Positions 43,501 through 55,178 of a stretch of DNA of 64,000 bases are shown piece by piece. A model generated the notes under the pieces. The model did not search any database. It saw only the letters and a list, made by a program, of their open reading frames with translations, and was not told the DNA's origin. The stretch is from Zasmidium citrigriseum. Taxonomy: Eukaryota; Ascomycota; Dothideomycetes; Mycosphaerellales; Mycosphaerellaceae. Location of the stretch: the NCBI GenBank assembly GCA_002786025.1, contig NHNW01000019.1, positions 496,001-560,000 on the forward strand, read 5' to 3'. The number at the start of each line of letters is the position of its first letter. Position 1 is the stretch's first letter. The position numbers were made by a program, and so were the translations under genes.

Positions 43501-45684
43501 CTGGCCGCCAGAACCGCAGAAGCTATCGAAAGCGAGACCAAATTCACCCGCATGGCCGAGTTCGCTCCTGTTGGTATGTTCATTGCCAACAGCTCCGGGG
43601 TTATCACATTCGCCAACGACACTTGGTATGACATTTCTCGTGTACCAAAGAATGCCAATCTCGCCGATACCTGGATGGACGCCGTGAACCCGGAAGACAT
43701 GGACATCGTGAAGCAGGCTTGGACTGACCTGGTTGAGAACACCAAATTCGTGTCTATCGAATTTCGATTCAAGGCCCAATGGCGAGACAGCAGCGGAAAC
43801 AGCAGCGACACCTGGGTCTTATTTTCGGGCTATCCGGAGAAGTACGACGATGGAGGCTTGAAGTCCATTTTTGGATCCATAACAAATATTTCCAAGCAGA
43901 AATGGGCAGAGGGTCTCGAGCGGAAGAAGATGGAGGAGGCCGTCGAACTCAAACGCCAACAGGAGAACTTCATCGACATTACGAGCCACGAGATGCGGAA
44001 TCCGCTTTCAGCTATCCTTCAGTGCTCGGATGAGATTGCGTCTTCATTGACGAAGGTTCGTCAGGGTGGTGATAGAGTCGTGCCGGATGAGCTACTTGCG
44101 AGTTGTCTGGATGCAGCGCAGACGATCAACCTGTGCAGTCAACATCAAAAGCGAATCGTGGACGACATACTCACGTTGAGCAAGCTGGACTCGCAACTCC
44201 TACTAGTCACGCCCGTCGACGCTCAGCCGCTGACCGTCGTTCAGCGAGCACTCAAGATGCACGAGGGTGAATTGCAGGCAGCTGACATCCAGATGAAGTT
44301 TGTCGTCGACCAGAGCTTCCGCGATCTGGGCTTGGATTGGGTCAGGTTCGATCCAAGCAGAGTCCTACAGGTCCTAATTAATTTGACGACAAACGCCATC
44401 AAGTTCACCGGCACTGAGAACAAGAGAACAATCACCGTCACCATCGCTGCATCAAACGGCCGACCAAGCGATAGACCGGATGCCCCAGTGAAATACTTCC
44501 CAACAAGGCGAAAGAATCGAGACACAATGCACGATCCCGAATGGGGCCAAGGCGACAAAGTCTACATCCACTTCGCTGTTCGCGATACAGGTCGTGGCCT
44601 AAGCCCCGAAGAGAAGAAGCTGCTCTTCATGCGCTTCTCCCAAGCCAGTCCCCGAACTCACGTCCAATACGGAGGGAGCGGTCTGGGTCTGTTCATCAGC
44701 AGAGAGTTGACGGAGCTCCAAGGCGGTGAAATCGGCGTCGAGAGCGAGGCTGGCAAAGGATCCATCTTTGCATTCTACGTCGCCGCGAGGAAGAGCACAC
44801 CGCCTGCCGATACTACTGATGGAAGCTTGGGGGTCAGACGACATAATCCTCCTTCGTCGAGGAGCAAGTCCGAGCCTTCGGCGCCGCCGAATACGGATAG
44901 CAAGATTCAGCGGATTGAGGGAGTTCAGCCTCAGCAGGCGTTGAATGGAGCCAAGCCAACGGTGAAGAAAGTGCTCATCGTTGAGGACAATCTCGTGCGT
45001 ATGATCCTTTTCGATGGTAGAAACGCATACTAACACTTAATGATAGGTAAACCAGAAAGTCCTCCAGAAACAACTCAAGAACAACGACACCGAAGTCCAC
45101 CTCGCGAACCACGGCGGCGAAGCACTCGAAAAACTCATGCAATCCACCTACTGGCGCGACAACAAGAACGGCAGCGAGAGGATCGAGCTCGGCGTCGTGT
45201 TGATGGACCAGGAAATGCCTGTCATGGACGGATTGACGTGCACGCGCAAGATCCGCGAGTTCGAGGCCGAGGGCAAACTGACCGGACACGTTCCTATTAT
45301 TGCGGTGACGGCCAATGCGAGGGCGGAGCAGGTCCAGACTGCTCTGGATGCTGGAATGGTGAGTTCCCTTCCTTCTCCTTCACACCCTTATTTTTGACGT
45401 GCACACACCCTCATCGTAGGGCTGCACACCATCTTTCTTCACTTGACATGTGGAGCCGCTGCCCCTTTCGGACTTACTTGCAGCGCTTTTCACCGGTCTA
45501 AGAGGAATGCCACGCGCTGTTGCCTGTCGCCTTTCGTATTATATGGAGGATGATTCTGGAACATTGTCGTCGCTGACTTGGTGAGCAGGACGGCGTGGTT
45601 TCAAAGCCTTTCCGCATTGGAGACATCATCCCTAAGATTGAGGAGTTGATGATCAAGTATCCTACGCCTCCGGCCAAGGGGTGA
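40517..45684 (+). CDS. Hybrid histidine kinase with PAS-type sensor regions, six exons
   Basis: Cytosolic two-component sensor, 1552 aa after splicing: exons 40517-41450, 41509-42311, 42422-42583, 42643-44994, 45047-45358 and 45589-45684. Residues 1-300 are disordered and Ser/Pro-rich. A PAS-like segment begins at about 300 (RPTFIVDLGD joined to LIFCNYSM). A block around 580-640 (DLRQMCNLIMASPHPAAMYW) is typical of a mould kinase group. A GAF-like region follows at about 700-860 and a clear PAS at about 900-1010 (MAEFAPVGMFIANSSG). The H-box SHEMRNPLSA has phospho-His at about 1082; N box, DTGRGL and GGSGLGLFIS are intact. The receiver has phospho-Asp at about 1471 (LMDQEMPVMDG) and Lys at about 1527 (SKPF), the latter in the last exon after a 230-bp intron. 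Signal and downstream target unknown; the HOG relay is plausible. Confidence 0.94.
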
Positions 45685-48600
45685 TGGGAACACGATCCAA
45701 GAATAAAAGATACATGCCGAGGGGTACCTTGCCACGACGGCAACAGTACCGGCTTCGCCCAGCACAGAGGGAGAGAGGCCAGATCACTTGTGGCCACACC
45801 CAATCAATACGCACTGGGCGAATCGAATAACCGGTTTTCCTTCCTGACTGTACAAATTCTTTGCAGGAGAGGGCATTGATTGGACAGACGGCGGGTACGA
45901 TCACATTACACAGAGCGCGGAGACTAGAGCAGAGCAGAGCGCATTTTCCAGACGGGGCTTTTTCACGAAAATACGGCAGCACAACAGCACAGCGTAGCAC
46001 AGCAGCGGGCGTTTTGATCCTTTTCACACGGTACAGAGGCAAAGGCAAAGGCAGAGGAGGGAGTACGGATACGGAGTGGAGGGTTTGGATTGGACATATT
46101 CTCGGCCATTTTTTGGTTGGCCGGATGATGGATTGATTTGTACATGGACATTGTGATTCCCCATTGCCCCTGAGCTATTTGATACGAGAAAAATGTTACC
46201 TACCCTTATGTTTAGACTCTGTTGTTGCTCTATCCTTGTTTTTGGGAATTGTCTGGTTGGTCGTTGAAGTGCTAATGCAGCGCGATGGGGTTGAGTACGA
46301 TACATCATCGCTGCATGAGGGGAACCACGGGCTGGAGGTACTGTCTAGGACAATGCACTCTCTTGCCAGCGATCGGGCGGTGCTTTGCTTTGATGTGGGT
46401 TGTCTTGTTGTCTGGGTCGGTGAATGCGTATAGGCGAGCGGGCGAACCAGACGGATGGCTGCCGCATCAGGCATATCCACATTCGTGATGTGAGAATCTT
46501 CTCAGCCCGTCCCGCGGTGTGCAGGGTAGAGAGCGATGGCAAGTCCAAGCACTGGCGACTCTGCGAGCTGGAGCGCTGTCACACGTCGGAGATTTGGAAC
46601 GGGTCGAGGCGTTACCCACACCACCTTCTCGTGCGATGCCTCCGCCTCGCCACCCTGACACCGCTGGATGTCGTTACCAGTACTACGGGTGAGGTGGAGG
46701 ACAGTGAAGTGGGCCAGGAGTCATTGTCCTTCGCCTCGCATTCTCGTGTTGCTGCTATTCAGGGCCAGAGGGTTAGATGAAGTCCATTATCGATATTCCT
46801 CTTTCCGTCCCGTGTCTTGTCCCGGCGAAGTGGTTCACAATGGCCCAGGCTTGCTGGTTTAATAGACGGTTCGGAGAATGTGGAAGGATGCATGAGTCGG
46901 GCTCTTTCCCACGAGCGGTGGCTGGTATCGGCTTCTGGAATGCTGGCATGGATAGTCTGGTACACGAGAATCGGTGTTTCAATGCCTGCTGCGCATGCGT
47001 TAGAAAAAGGCGTGGCAGCCACAGTACCACAAGATGTGAAGCGCTGGGTCGTGCTGTCCGCCGGAAACATGGCGTAGATTAACCCTCAGATTGTTTGTGC
47101 ATTTGGCGGGTCTCCTGACGATGCGTGTCCGTGTGATTTGAGCGGTCGAGAGAGTCACGGGTGCGACGGAAAAGTGAGCGTGTGGCTCTTTCACTTGCAT
47201 TAGCTCTCCAGCGTGGTGGTAACAGTTTCAAGGACCAGGGCCAGGATCGCGATGGGCGATTAGAGGGAGGCCGTTGGAGAACGTGGCATCGACAGGGTGG
47301 CCGTGATTGCAATAGATTGATGAATCGTCCCGCGAGGACATCCTCCTTCTCTTCTCAGCAAGATCTCCATTTGGGTCTTGGGAGGTGCGGTTAGCGAATT
47401 GATCAATTACGCTTTGACGGTGCAGACGCGGCTATTCTGGAAGCAGGCACCTCACTGTCGATGCGTACTGTCAGCTTCCCGTTTGTGATGGGCGCAAATC
47501 CGAACTTGTTCCATGCCGCTCGTGCTCTATCCTGCCGCTGGTATGCATGATGAGCGGCATGGCTGCTTACCACGAGTCGCCGGTCTGGCTGGATGACAAG
47601 GCGCTTGCTCCACGATCTTGTAGGGCTCTGACGCACTCTGGTTAGGCCATGAATCAGCTGCGATCGCGTCGTCCCTTGCTGCGCGGAGTTCGGAGGGCCC
47701 GTTGGGACGGGCAGGTCTCTTCAGACCAAGCTCGACGCATGCGCTACGTCGTACGGAGTGGAACTCCGTCTCCTTGTGCCCGGGGCTTTTGCAGCTAGAT
47801 GCAGCGGATGGTGGCACTTTGGCACGTCATCTCGCCGGGCGTGTGAGATATGCAGTACACCAGGTGGACGAGCAGCTACGCGAGCGGTTCGCCTCGCATA
47901 AGGTTGCATGAAGCGGGCGGTCTCTGCCTCGGCGGCAACGAAGCAGAGCAGAGCAGAGCAGAAAGAGCTGCGGCGAGCAGAGTCATGCCGCACCCTGCAT
48001 GCTGGTTGTTTGGAGTTTGGCCCGCCCTTGAAGCTCGCTCGCAGGATCAGTGGGAGGAAGCCAAAAGAACGGGTACAAGCTTGCTTTGAGGTGTTGTCCA
48101 CAAAGAGAAAGAGCGTGGACTGCAGTGGGGCCGAGCGGAAAGCGGGTCTGTCCGCGGAGGAAGTCGCGACGGCCATTGTGTCTGAGGCTAACTTCACCTA
48201 ACGATTCCAGCGACCGGACTGCTGGAGAGGCAGAACAAATCACAGGCAGACGCCATCTGCATACAACCGCCGCAGCTCGAAGCCACCGCTCCCCTCCAAT
48301 CTCGACTGTACTGTTGTCGCCCGAGCGTGCCGAGAGCGAGCCCATTGCACGGTAGCAGCAGCGACGGATCGGCGGCGTGAGCGGTGAAGGGCAGGAAGGC
48401 GCATCGCCGTGTGTGCGACAGCAGCGCTCCTCCACCGCGCAGAGGCGACCAAACCATTGCTGCCGGTGCTGCACGCCATGGTCAGATGGGCCCGTGGACG
48501 CTGGCCCGCGACCACACGTCGGTCTGCCGTGCTTCAGCCGTCCATATACCGACTGCACGCGAAACAGAGCAGCAGCGGGCGTGGGCCAGCCGAGGGGTGC

Positions 48601-49375
48601 TCGTCGACGTCGTGCAACCCACTCGATGGCGAGCAGCGGCGCACAGCATGCTCATCGCCGCAGCAAACTTCCGACCGGTATGTGCCGCTGTCACTGCTTG
48701 CGATGTGTCCACGGCGGTGTCCAAACCCCCGTCGCCTGAGCCCTAGTACCTATTCACGACGAGGACGACGCAGCGCGCGTTTATCGACTTTCGACTGTGG
48801 CCGACCCGACTGCACGGAGGTGGGATGCAGACCCCTGCTTCTTGTCGACCGGGGTCGCTCATGGGGAGCAGCCCGCAGACAGGCCCAGCTGACAAGGGAG
48901 CACTGGAGCACTGCGACGAGCGCCCTGCGTCTCAGACACGAAGCGGTGCATGCGCTCGCCGTCGACGCAGCGCGGCGGTGGTGGTGCTGCGGGTCGTTCA
49001 TCCGTTCACGACGTGAAGTCGGACGCTTCGGTGGTGGAGTGGTGGATAGTGAAACTTGCCGCCGCACGCTCGATTAATTAGTCTCGTCAAAGCAGTTCCG
49101 ACAGCATGGCACGCTAGCAGTGGTCCTTCTCGGGCACGACGGGCAGCGTTGCCTCCCGCCCAACCTTCTCGTTCAAGGTTCCCAGGCTCTGGCTTGCTGG
49201 CGACTTAAAGGGTCCCCGCTCCCAGCGCCTTGTCGCCAGCTGCATCCGAAGCCTTTGACTGACGACTGTAGAAGTTGGGTGGCGTGCGTGTTTTGCTTTC
49301 AAGTTCTTGCATTGCCTGCCTGCCGCTCGCTGTCTGCTGCCTTCCTCCCCACCACCGCCGCCAAACACCTCGTAC
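45685..49375. other. 3.7-kb stretch without a supportable gene
   Basis: Largest gene-free interval in the window. Many overlapping short frames occur on both strands, notably in the G/C-rich part at 48000-49080 (one plus-strand frame at 48409-49077), but all are Arg/Ser/Cys-rich in the way expected for random G/C-rich sequence. No transposase, reverse transcriptase, terminal repeat, tRNA-like B box or consistent splice set was found. Short purine-rich repeats occur at 45920-45945, 46035-46055 and 47943-47962. A long non-coding transcript or leader of the methyltransferase gene is possible. Confidence 0.5.
47943..47962 (+). repeat. GCAGA microsatellite
   Basis: Four perfect head-to-tail copies of GCAGA followed by a degenerate copy; a similar AGAGC tract occurs near 45930. 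Confidence 0.8.
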
Positions 49376-50723
49376 ATGACTGCCGCCGAGAACCAGCCTG
49401 ACACCGCTGCCGAACTCGTCACCGATCTCGAACGACTGCTTGAACGACTGCGAATGTACGCCGTGCAGGTCGCCCCAGTGCATGCTGCGAGAGCTCCCTC
49501 TGACCCGTATGAGGCTCACACGAGCACAATGTCGAGGTTTGCAAGCCCCTCAAATGCCATCAATGGATCTTCAATGCTCACGTTTCTTCTTACTCAGGGT
49601 GCCCATCGCAGCTCTGCTCCGGCCAGACACGGTAGAGCATTTCAACTGGCAAGGGCGGACGTACTACAGGTTTCGCAATGATACATACATGTTTCCCGCC
49701 GACGATGTAGGACAGCTCGCCATGTGGCAAATGGCAACGTTTCTAACAGCTTACGCAGGCCGAGCACGAGCGAATGGATATTCTGCACGAGTTAATCTAT
49801 CCGAGGGCCCTGGATAATCAGCTTCATTTGGCCCATCTGCGGACAAGCCCGCAACGAATACTGGATGTTGGCTTCGGGACAGCCTACTGGATGTGCGATA
49901 TGGCCAAGAAATACCCAGAAGCGCAGGTCATTGGAATAGATCTGGACGCTGCCGAGGGAATGACCGCCCAGATGAGCTCGCCGACTGGTCCGGGCTGCTC
50001 CTTCAAGTTTCCAGTCGATTTCACTGCTCCGCAGTGGCCAATCGAAGACGCTTCAGTAGATCTCGTTCATATGGCGCAGCTCTTGGGGTCTGTTTCGGAT
50101 TGGCTATCACACTATCGAAAAGCGTACAGGTAAGAATGCTCAATTCACACATGGCATCTTCATGGTTGACATCGACTAGGTGCCTACGGCCAGGGGTCGG
50201 CCACATTGAGCACGTTGAAATCGATTGGACCCCACGGACAACCGGCTCTTCATTCCCTCCCGAAGCTAGAGAACTGTACAACTGGTGGTATTGGGTCAAG
50301 CAGGCTTCCGACATTGCAGGCAAATCTCTGGCTTACCGAGAGGATACTGAGGACCTCTTGGAGCAAGCTGGGTTTCGGGATGTGAGCCACCGACGTGTTC
50401 GTATCCCTCTGTTCTGGAACGGACAGGCAGATCGCAAGGACGTCGTATTGGCACATGGCTACCAAATGGCAATGGGCCACGAGGGATCACAGTCCTTTCA
50501 CGGCTTCACCGTGCCGCTGCTCACGCGGTATCTGAACTGGAGCCCCCAGCAGGTGCAAGACCTCTGCGACAGGGTGGTCCAAATCATTCAAAGTCGTGCA
50601 AACCATCCTGGACTCCATATTACCCTGTGAGTTTCCAATGCACTCCACCGCTGACGACTGAATGCATAACGCTGACTCGTTTGATGCAGACACGTCTGGA
50701 CCGCCCGTCGACCACAGACTTGA
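49376..50723 (+). CDS. LaeA-like SAM-dependent methyltransferase
   Basis: Five exons: 49376-49536, 49598-49706, 49759-50129, 50180-50626 and 50690-50723, with introns of 61, 52, 50 and 63 bp; the spliced frame gives 373 aa. The junctions rejoin a known pattern: a short N-terminus, YYRFRNDTYMFPADD, then AEHERMDILHELI (about residues 91-103). The SAM-binding motif I is ILDVGFGTAYW (about 124-134), followed by VIGIDLD; a HMAQLLGSVSDW block stands at the motif III position. The C-terminus (HVWTARRPQT) comes only with the last small exon. It belongs to the LaeA/UMTA-like group, several of which control secondary metabolism and development or methylate small molecules; which applies cannot be told. 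No biosynthetic cluster is visible next to it. Asp/Gly composition of motif I is intact, so it is probably active. Confidence 0.88.
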
Positions 50724-52468
50724 GGTTTCCACTTCAGCTTCAATCCTTTGAAAAAGCCTGCTCCTCTCATGCAGTGCCAACAAACCCTGCGATCATTGCT
50801 GCCCAATCTATGATCTTGAAAAGCAAGATGATTCCAACAGGATTCACGATGATACCCCCTCCGAAAGCAAGATGTTGCAGGACGAAAGTACTTTGACGAC
50901 CAGGCGTACGATTTTCCTATCACCGCGATGAGGACGTCTTCCCGAGCATACCACTCGACGCCAATCAAGAATTCGCTAAGACTCACGACCCCCGCTCCCG
51001 AAAACGAGGAAACTTCGCACCTTGTTCGTCACCCAGTTTCATGACTCGAGGATCTTGGGCATCTACACTTATGCATCTCATCTCAGCATCTCAACACTAG
51101 CGAAGGCGTTCCGGGGAAGCGGCCAGGCAGGCTGGGGGGCGGCACAGCATCATCATCAAGCTCCCAGGATTGGCGATCATTTGCTCGAGCACCTTCATAC
51201 TCTGATACATCCATATCAGCGGCGTTGTATGACATGGGCAGCCCCCAAACGCTGACGCAGCCGCACGTGGGTGGCTGTGGACGCGGATGCGGCAGCGGCT
51301 GTCGAGAAGCATAACTGGACTGCAAGCTCCCAAAGGGGCAAGAGAACGACATTGCAGGACTAGGGTTGGTGGTTGCGCGCTCGCACTGCCTCAGGCCTTC
51401 AGAAAAAGGAGTAAGAAGGACTAAGTTCCCCTCGGAAGATCGACAGTCCTTTTCCTTGCTGTAGACCCCTGCAAGAATACGAGATGGATGACAACGGGAC
51501 GGGACGGCAGTCGCGGGTAATGTTATTTTGTTGTTCTACTGTTCTACTACTTTGTATTCTTGCTTCCCGGTTGTTTGGGACTGGGGACGGTATGGGACGG
51601 GGATACCTGAGATGTGATATCGATATCAAGAGGACTGTTATGATGACTGTGCATCAACGTCACATCACTTTACTTCACAAACAGATATTCTGAAGGGGAA
51701 GAAGGTTTCCGCGGACAATCTGCTTCTGCTAGTTTGAAGCGTTCATTGAATGCAATCCAAAGTTTTCGAGCAGTCGTCGTCATCTAGACCCCATTCACCA
51801 CCAGTCCTGATTACTCGTTGAGAGATGTCGTCCAGCAGCGCTTGCCCACTTTCCCCAAACCTTCAAATGAAGCAAGAATTATATCACAACCTCCTGAGAT
51901 ACACATACCGTGAAGTCAAAACAGAATTCCAGATTCCTCCCGTCCATACAACCTTTCGCGAATACGAGAGTACGAAGACCCAAGGTTCCTAGTGAAAGCT
52001 ACCCTACCTCATCTTGATCTAGGTAGAGATTGTGAAGCAACTCAAGAGATCGAACTTTGATTCCCGGTACTTTGCTTGCTTGATGATTAGTGATACTGGA
52101 GAGAAAGTTCAAACTCTCTGCAAACCCAAAAGTGTTCTTTCAGAGAAGGAAACTGCACGGTCCGCTCCCCATAGACATTCACTCAGCCTCTCCCCACACG
52201 CACGACCCTCTCACTCTCATTTCTCGGTCCTGGACTATTAGCGTCTTGGGCATATCTGCGGAACGGATGTATGCTGGACAAGGATCATATCAAGAACCAA
52301 GAAGGTTGCTGTGGTTCTATCAATTGTGAGCTCGTCTTACTTCCATACTGACATGTAGATGGCGAGCGCGAGTCTGTCCTTTCGAACTTTCTGTACCCCT
52401 CGCCACAACACCTCTTCATCCCAATTGGATCCCTGATGTCGCGTGTTCCAGTGTAAAGGTAAGTTATT

Positions 52469-52503
52469 GATTGGGCATGTTTGCGTGTGAAGCTCAGACG
52501 GGG
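52469..52503 (+). repeat. 35-bp direct repeat, copy 1
   Basis: Starts GATTGGGCATGTTTGC and ends CTCAGACGGGG. It differs from copy 2 by one base (G in place of A at the 17th position). Weaker similarity extends upstream of both copies (a shared TTGGAT stretch), suggesting a diverged tandem duplication with a period of 196 bp. Confidence 0.85.
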
Positions 52504-52664
52504 TTATCACCACTTCGCGATGAAAGAGAGAGGGATCGTGAAGACTCACCGGATGGAACTCTGTCGACAGTCTCATACTCTCATCAAGCAAAAAGGCGCC
52601 TGGAAACCACAAATTCCTTCCTTTCCTATTGGATTCCAATCTCTCGGTGCCAGAGGATCTTGGA

Positions 52665-52699
52665 GATTGGGCATGTTTGCATGTGAAGCTCAGACGGGG
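52665..52699 (+). repeat. 35-bp direct repeat, copy 2
   Basis: Second copy of the repeat at 52469-52503, lying in the presumed 3' untranslated region of the D-lactate dehydrogenase gene, about 90 bases beyond its stop codon. Confidence 0.85.
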
Positions 52700-52786
52700 A
52701 TGATAGATCTCGGCAAGAGACTTTATTGTTCTTGTTCTTCTGACTTCATCATACTGACACGTCTCTGTCGAGTCCGCCCACCACAA

Positions 52787-54771
52787 CTACCATTCCTGGA
52801 CTTCCCCGGCCTTGGGTGTAACAGCACGAACGATCTTGTCGCAATTAAGAAGACAGAGCGGGTCGAAGGCTTGTTTCATCTGCAAGAAGAGTTAGTCCAC
52901 ACGGCATACCCTTGAACATCCAACCCACAACCTTCAAAGCAAAATTGAAAAAAGGGCATTAGTACGACTCACCTTCCGCATCAAATCCACCGCCTCCTGC
53001 CCAATCTCATGGGGCAAATAATCCCTCTTCACAAGTCCCACGCCATGCTCCCCCGTGGCAGTCCCCTCCATCTCAATCGCCCGCTTGACCATCTTATGCA
53101 CGACCTCCTCAGCGACATCGTGTTCTCGGTCGTTATACAGAATGATGGCGTGAAAGTTCCCATCGCCAACATGGCCGACAATCGAGCCTATCAGTCCGGA
53201 CTTGGTGATATCCTGCTTCGTCTCCTCAATGATGTCCGGTAGACGGGATATTGGAACCGCGACATCCGTCGTCCAGACATGATCGCTCGCATCTTTCTTC
53301 TGCGCCATCACACTCCAAAGAGCTTCTTTTCGTGCGGACCAGAGTTCGGTTTGTTCCTGTTCGTTCCGGGCGAATTCGAATGTTTTGCTCCCGGCTTTCT
53401 TGGCCAGGTCTTTGACGATGGAGATGTGCTCCTTCACACTCGTCGGTGTCCCGGCGAACTTGAAGAAGAGCGTCGGCGCTTCTTGCCATTGGCGGGACGT
53501 GGAGCCCACTTCGTTGATGCAGCGCATTTGGACGTCGTCGAGGATTTCGATGGCGGCGATGGGGACGCCGGCGCCGACGACGCGGAAGACGCAGTCGGCT
53601 GCTGTGCGGACGGAGGGGAATGTGCAGACGGCGACGTTGGTGTTTTGCGGTTTGGGGATGACTTTCAGAGTCGCTTCCGTGACGAGACCCAGGGTTCCCT
53701 CAGAGCCGATGAACACCCTCGTGAGATCGTAACCCGCACTGCTCTTCCGTGGCCGTTGTTTCGTCTTGACAATCGTTCCGTCGGCAAGCACGACCGTCAA
53801 AGATAATACCCAGTCCTTCATCGTTCCATACCGATACGCATTGGTCCCCGAGCATCCTGTCCCCACCATACCACCAATCATAGCCCCAGGTCCCGGATCC
53901 GGAGGAAAGAACAGCCCATGCTCCCCAAGTTCCTCATTCAACAACTCCCACCCCATAGCAGGCTGCACCACCACATCCAGATCCTCTTTATGCAGCGCGA
54001 GCAATTTATCCATCCGGCTGAAATCAATGCAAATTCCACCTCTTGTAGCCGCGAAGTGTCCCTCCAGCGACGTGCCCCCGCTATACCCCGTCACGGGAAT
54101 CTTCCTCTTGTGGCAGATCTTCATCACTTCAGATACCTCTTCTGTACTCCCCGGTCTAACAACCGCGAAAGGTACGTCCCCCGGCTGAATCGAGTATGTA
54201 CTCCATTCACTCCCAGCATGCGATTTCGTATCCGCCTCTTGTGTCGAGACATTCTCCTCTCCAACTACGTTCTTGAAATCCGTCCATGCGGCTTGTAGCG
54301 TCGCCGGTGCGGTGTCGTGTTTCGGTTCCGGTGTTCTTGAGAGTGGGAGCGTCGAATATGGATCTCTGTCGCCGGGTTTCGTCTGTCCGAGGAACCATCC
54401 TCCGATGATTCCAACCGTCAGGACTACACAACACATAAAATCAGCGACCTCATCTCCCAAGGCATGTGTATATGATATTCCATACCCAACGGCAAAATCA
54501 ACGCCCCACCCCCACCCCTCGCAGCCTTCTGCGCCTCCCTCTGCTGCGTAAACCTCGCCTGTTCCTCCCGTTCCCTCTGCAAACGTTCAAAAGTACTCTG
54601 ATACAATTGTCCCTTGAAAGACTCCCTATCCTCCGCATCGTTGTCTTTCTTCTTGTTCTCCGTAGCGTAGCTTCGAGCGCTAGCTACTAAGCTACACCGT
54701 GGAGCTTGTCGACATTGTTGGATCGTGGAGTCGAGGAGCTTGCGCTGGACCAAGCGCTTCGAAGCGGCCAT
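52787..54771 (-). CDS. Mitochondrial D-lactate dehydrogenase (cytochrome), FAD-dependent
   Basis: Oxidises D-lactate to pyruvate and passes electrons to cytochrome c. Exons 54486-54771, 52973-54423 and 52787-52879 (introns 62 and 93 bp, GTATGG...TAG and GTGAGT...CTAAC...CAG) give 609 aa. The N-terminus is a basic, Arg/Ser-rich mitochondrial presequence ending near ASARSYATENKKK; a hydrophobic anchor formed across the first splice (VLTVGIIGGWFLG, about 96-108) fits an inner-membrane sorted protein. The FAD-binding PCMH domain has VTGYSGGTSLEGH and IGGMVGTGCSGTNAYRYG; the C-terminal FAD-oxidase domain has GHVGDGNFHA and GEHGVGLVKRDYL. The third exon adds FDPLCLLNCDKI, the family's conserved ending (usually LNP-x-K), with Cys in place of Pro. 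The assignment to D-lactate rather than D-2-hydroxyglutarate dehydrogenase is likely but not certain. Confidence 0.9.
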
Positions 54772-55178
54772 TTTATCGGGTAGAGAGTGGAAGGGTCGGA
54801 GCTATGAGGGAAGTGACATTGTAGCAGAGAAGTGCTCGTGAAAAGCACACAAGAAGTGATGTGATGAGGAATCGCGAGCAGCTTTCTCCGCACGCGGGCA
54901 GCACGACATCGAGTGCAGTGGATTCGAAGTCAAAAGCACGGGCCAATGGAAGCAGAGCCGCTCACATGAACGACAGGGCAGTTCATCATCGATATTTGGC
55001 AAAAAGTATCCAAGTATCTTCTGCAACAATAGATACTCTTTCTTCGAGACGAACTTTCGTTTCTAGGTCATATCACACATATCCCACATAACCTCATGTT
55101 CAACACGTACGCGTACGCACGTTTGTATAGCGCCTTCATAACTCCTCTGGCCATCCCAAAACGCCTCATGACCGTCTT
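54772..55178. other. Intergenic region, D-lactate dehydrogenase promoter / wc-2 3' end
   Basis: Contains the 12-bp perfect palindrome CGTACGCGTACG at 55106-55117. No other feature recognised. Confidence 0.6.

Larger units (their letters stand above)
50724..52786. other. Convergent intergenic region with a degenerate duplication
   Basis: Two kilobases between the stops of the methyltransferase (+) and D-lactate dehydrogenase (-). No recognisable coding sequence. It contains a duplicated segment described separately (52469-52699). Frames at 52337-52786 span that duplication and are not supported as genes. Confidence 0.5.

Noticed and set aside
48409..49077. 222-aa plus-strand open frame in the G/C-rich gap
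   Set aside because: Arg/Ser/Cys-rich random-like composition and comparable frames on other strands; explained by few stop codons in G/C-rich DNA.
52337..52786. Minus-strand 149-aa frame directly after the D-lactate dehydrogenase stop
   Set aside because: Spans the duplicated repeats and shows no protein-like conservation; better explained as 3' untranslated sequence.
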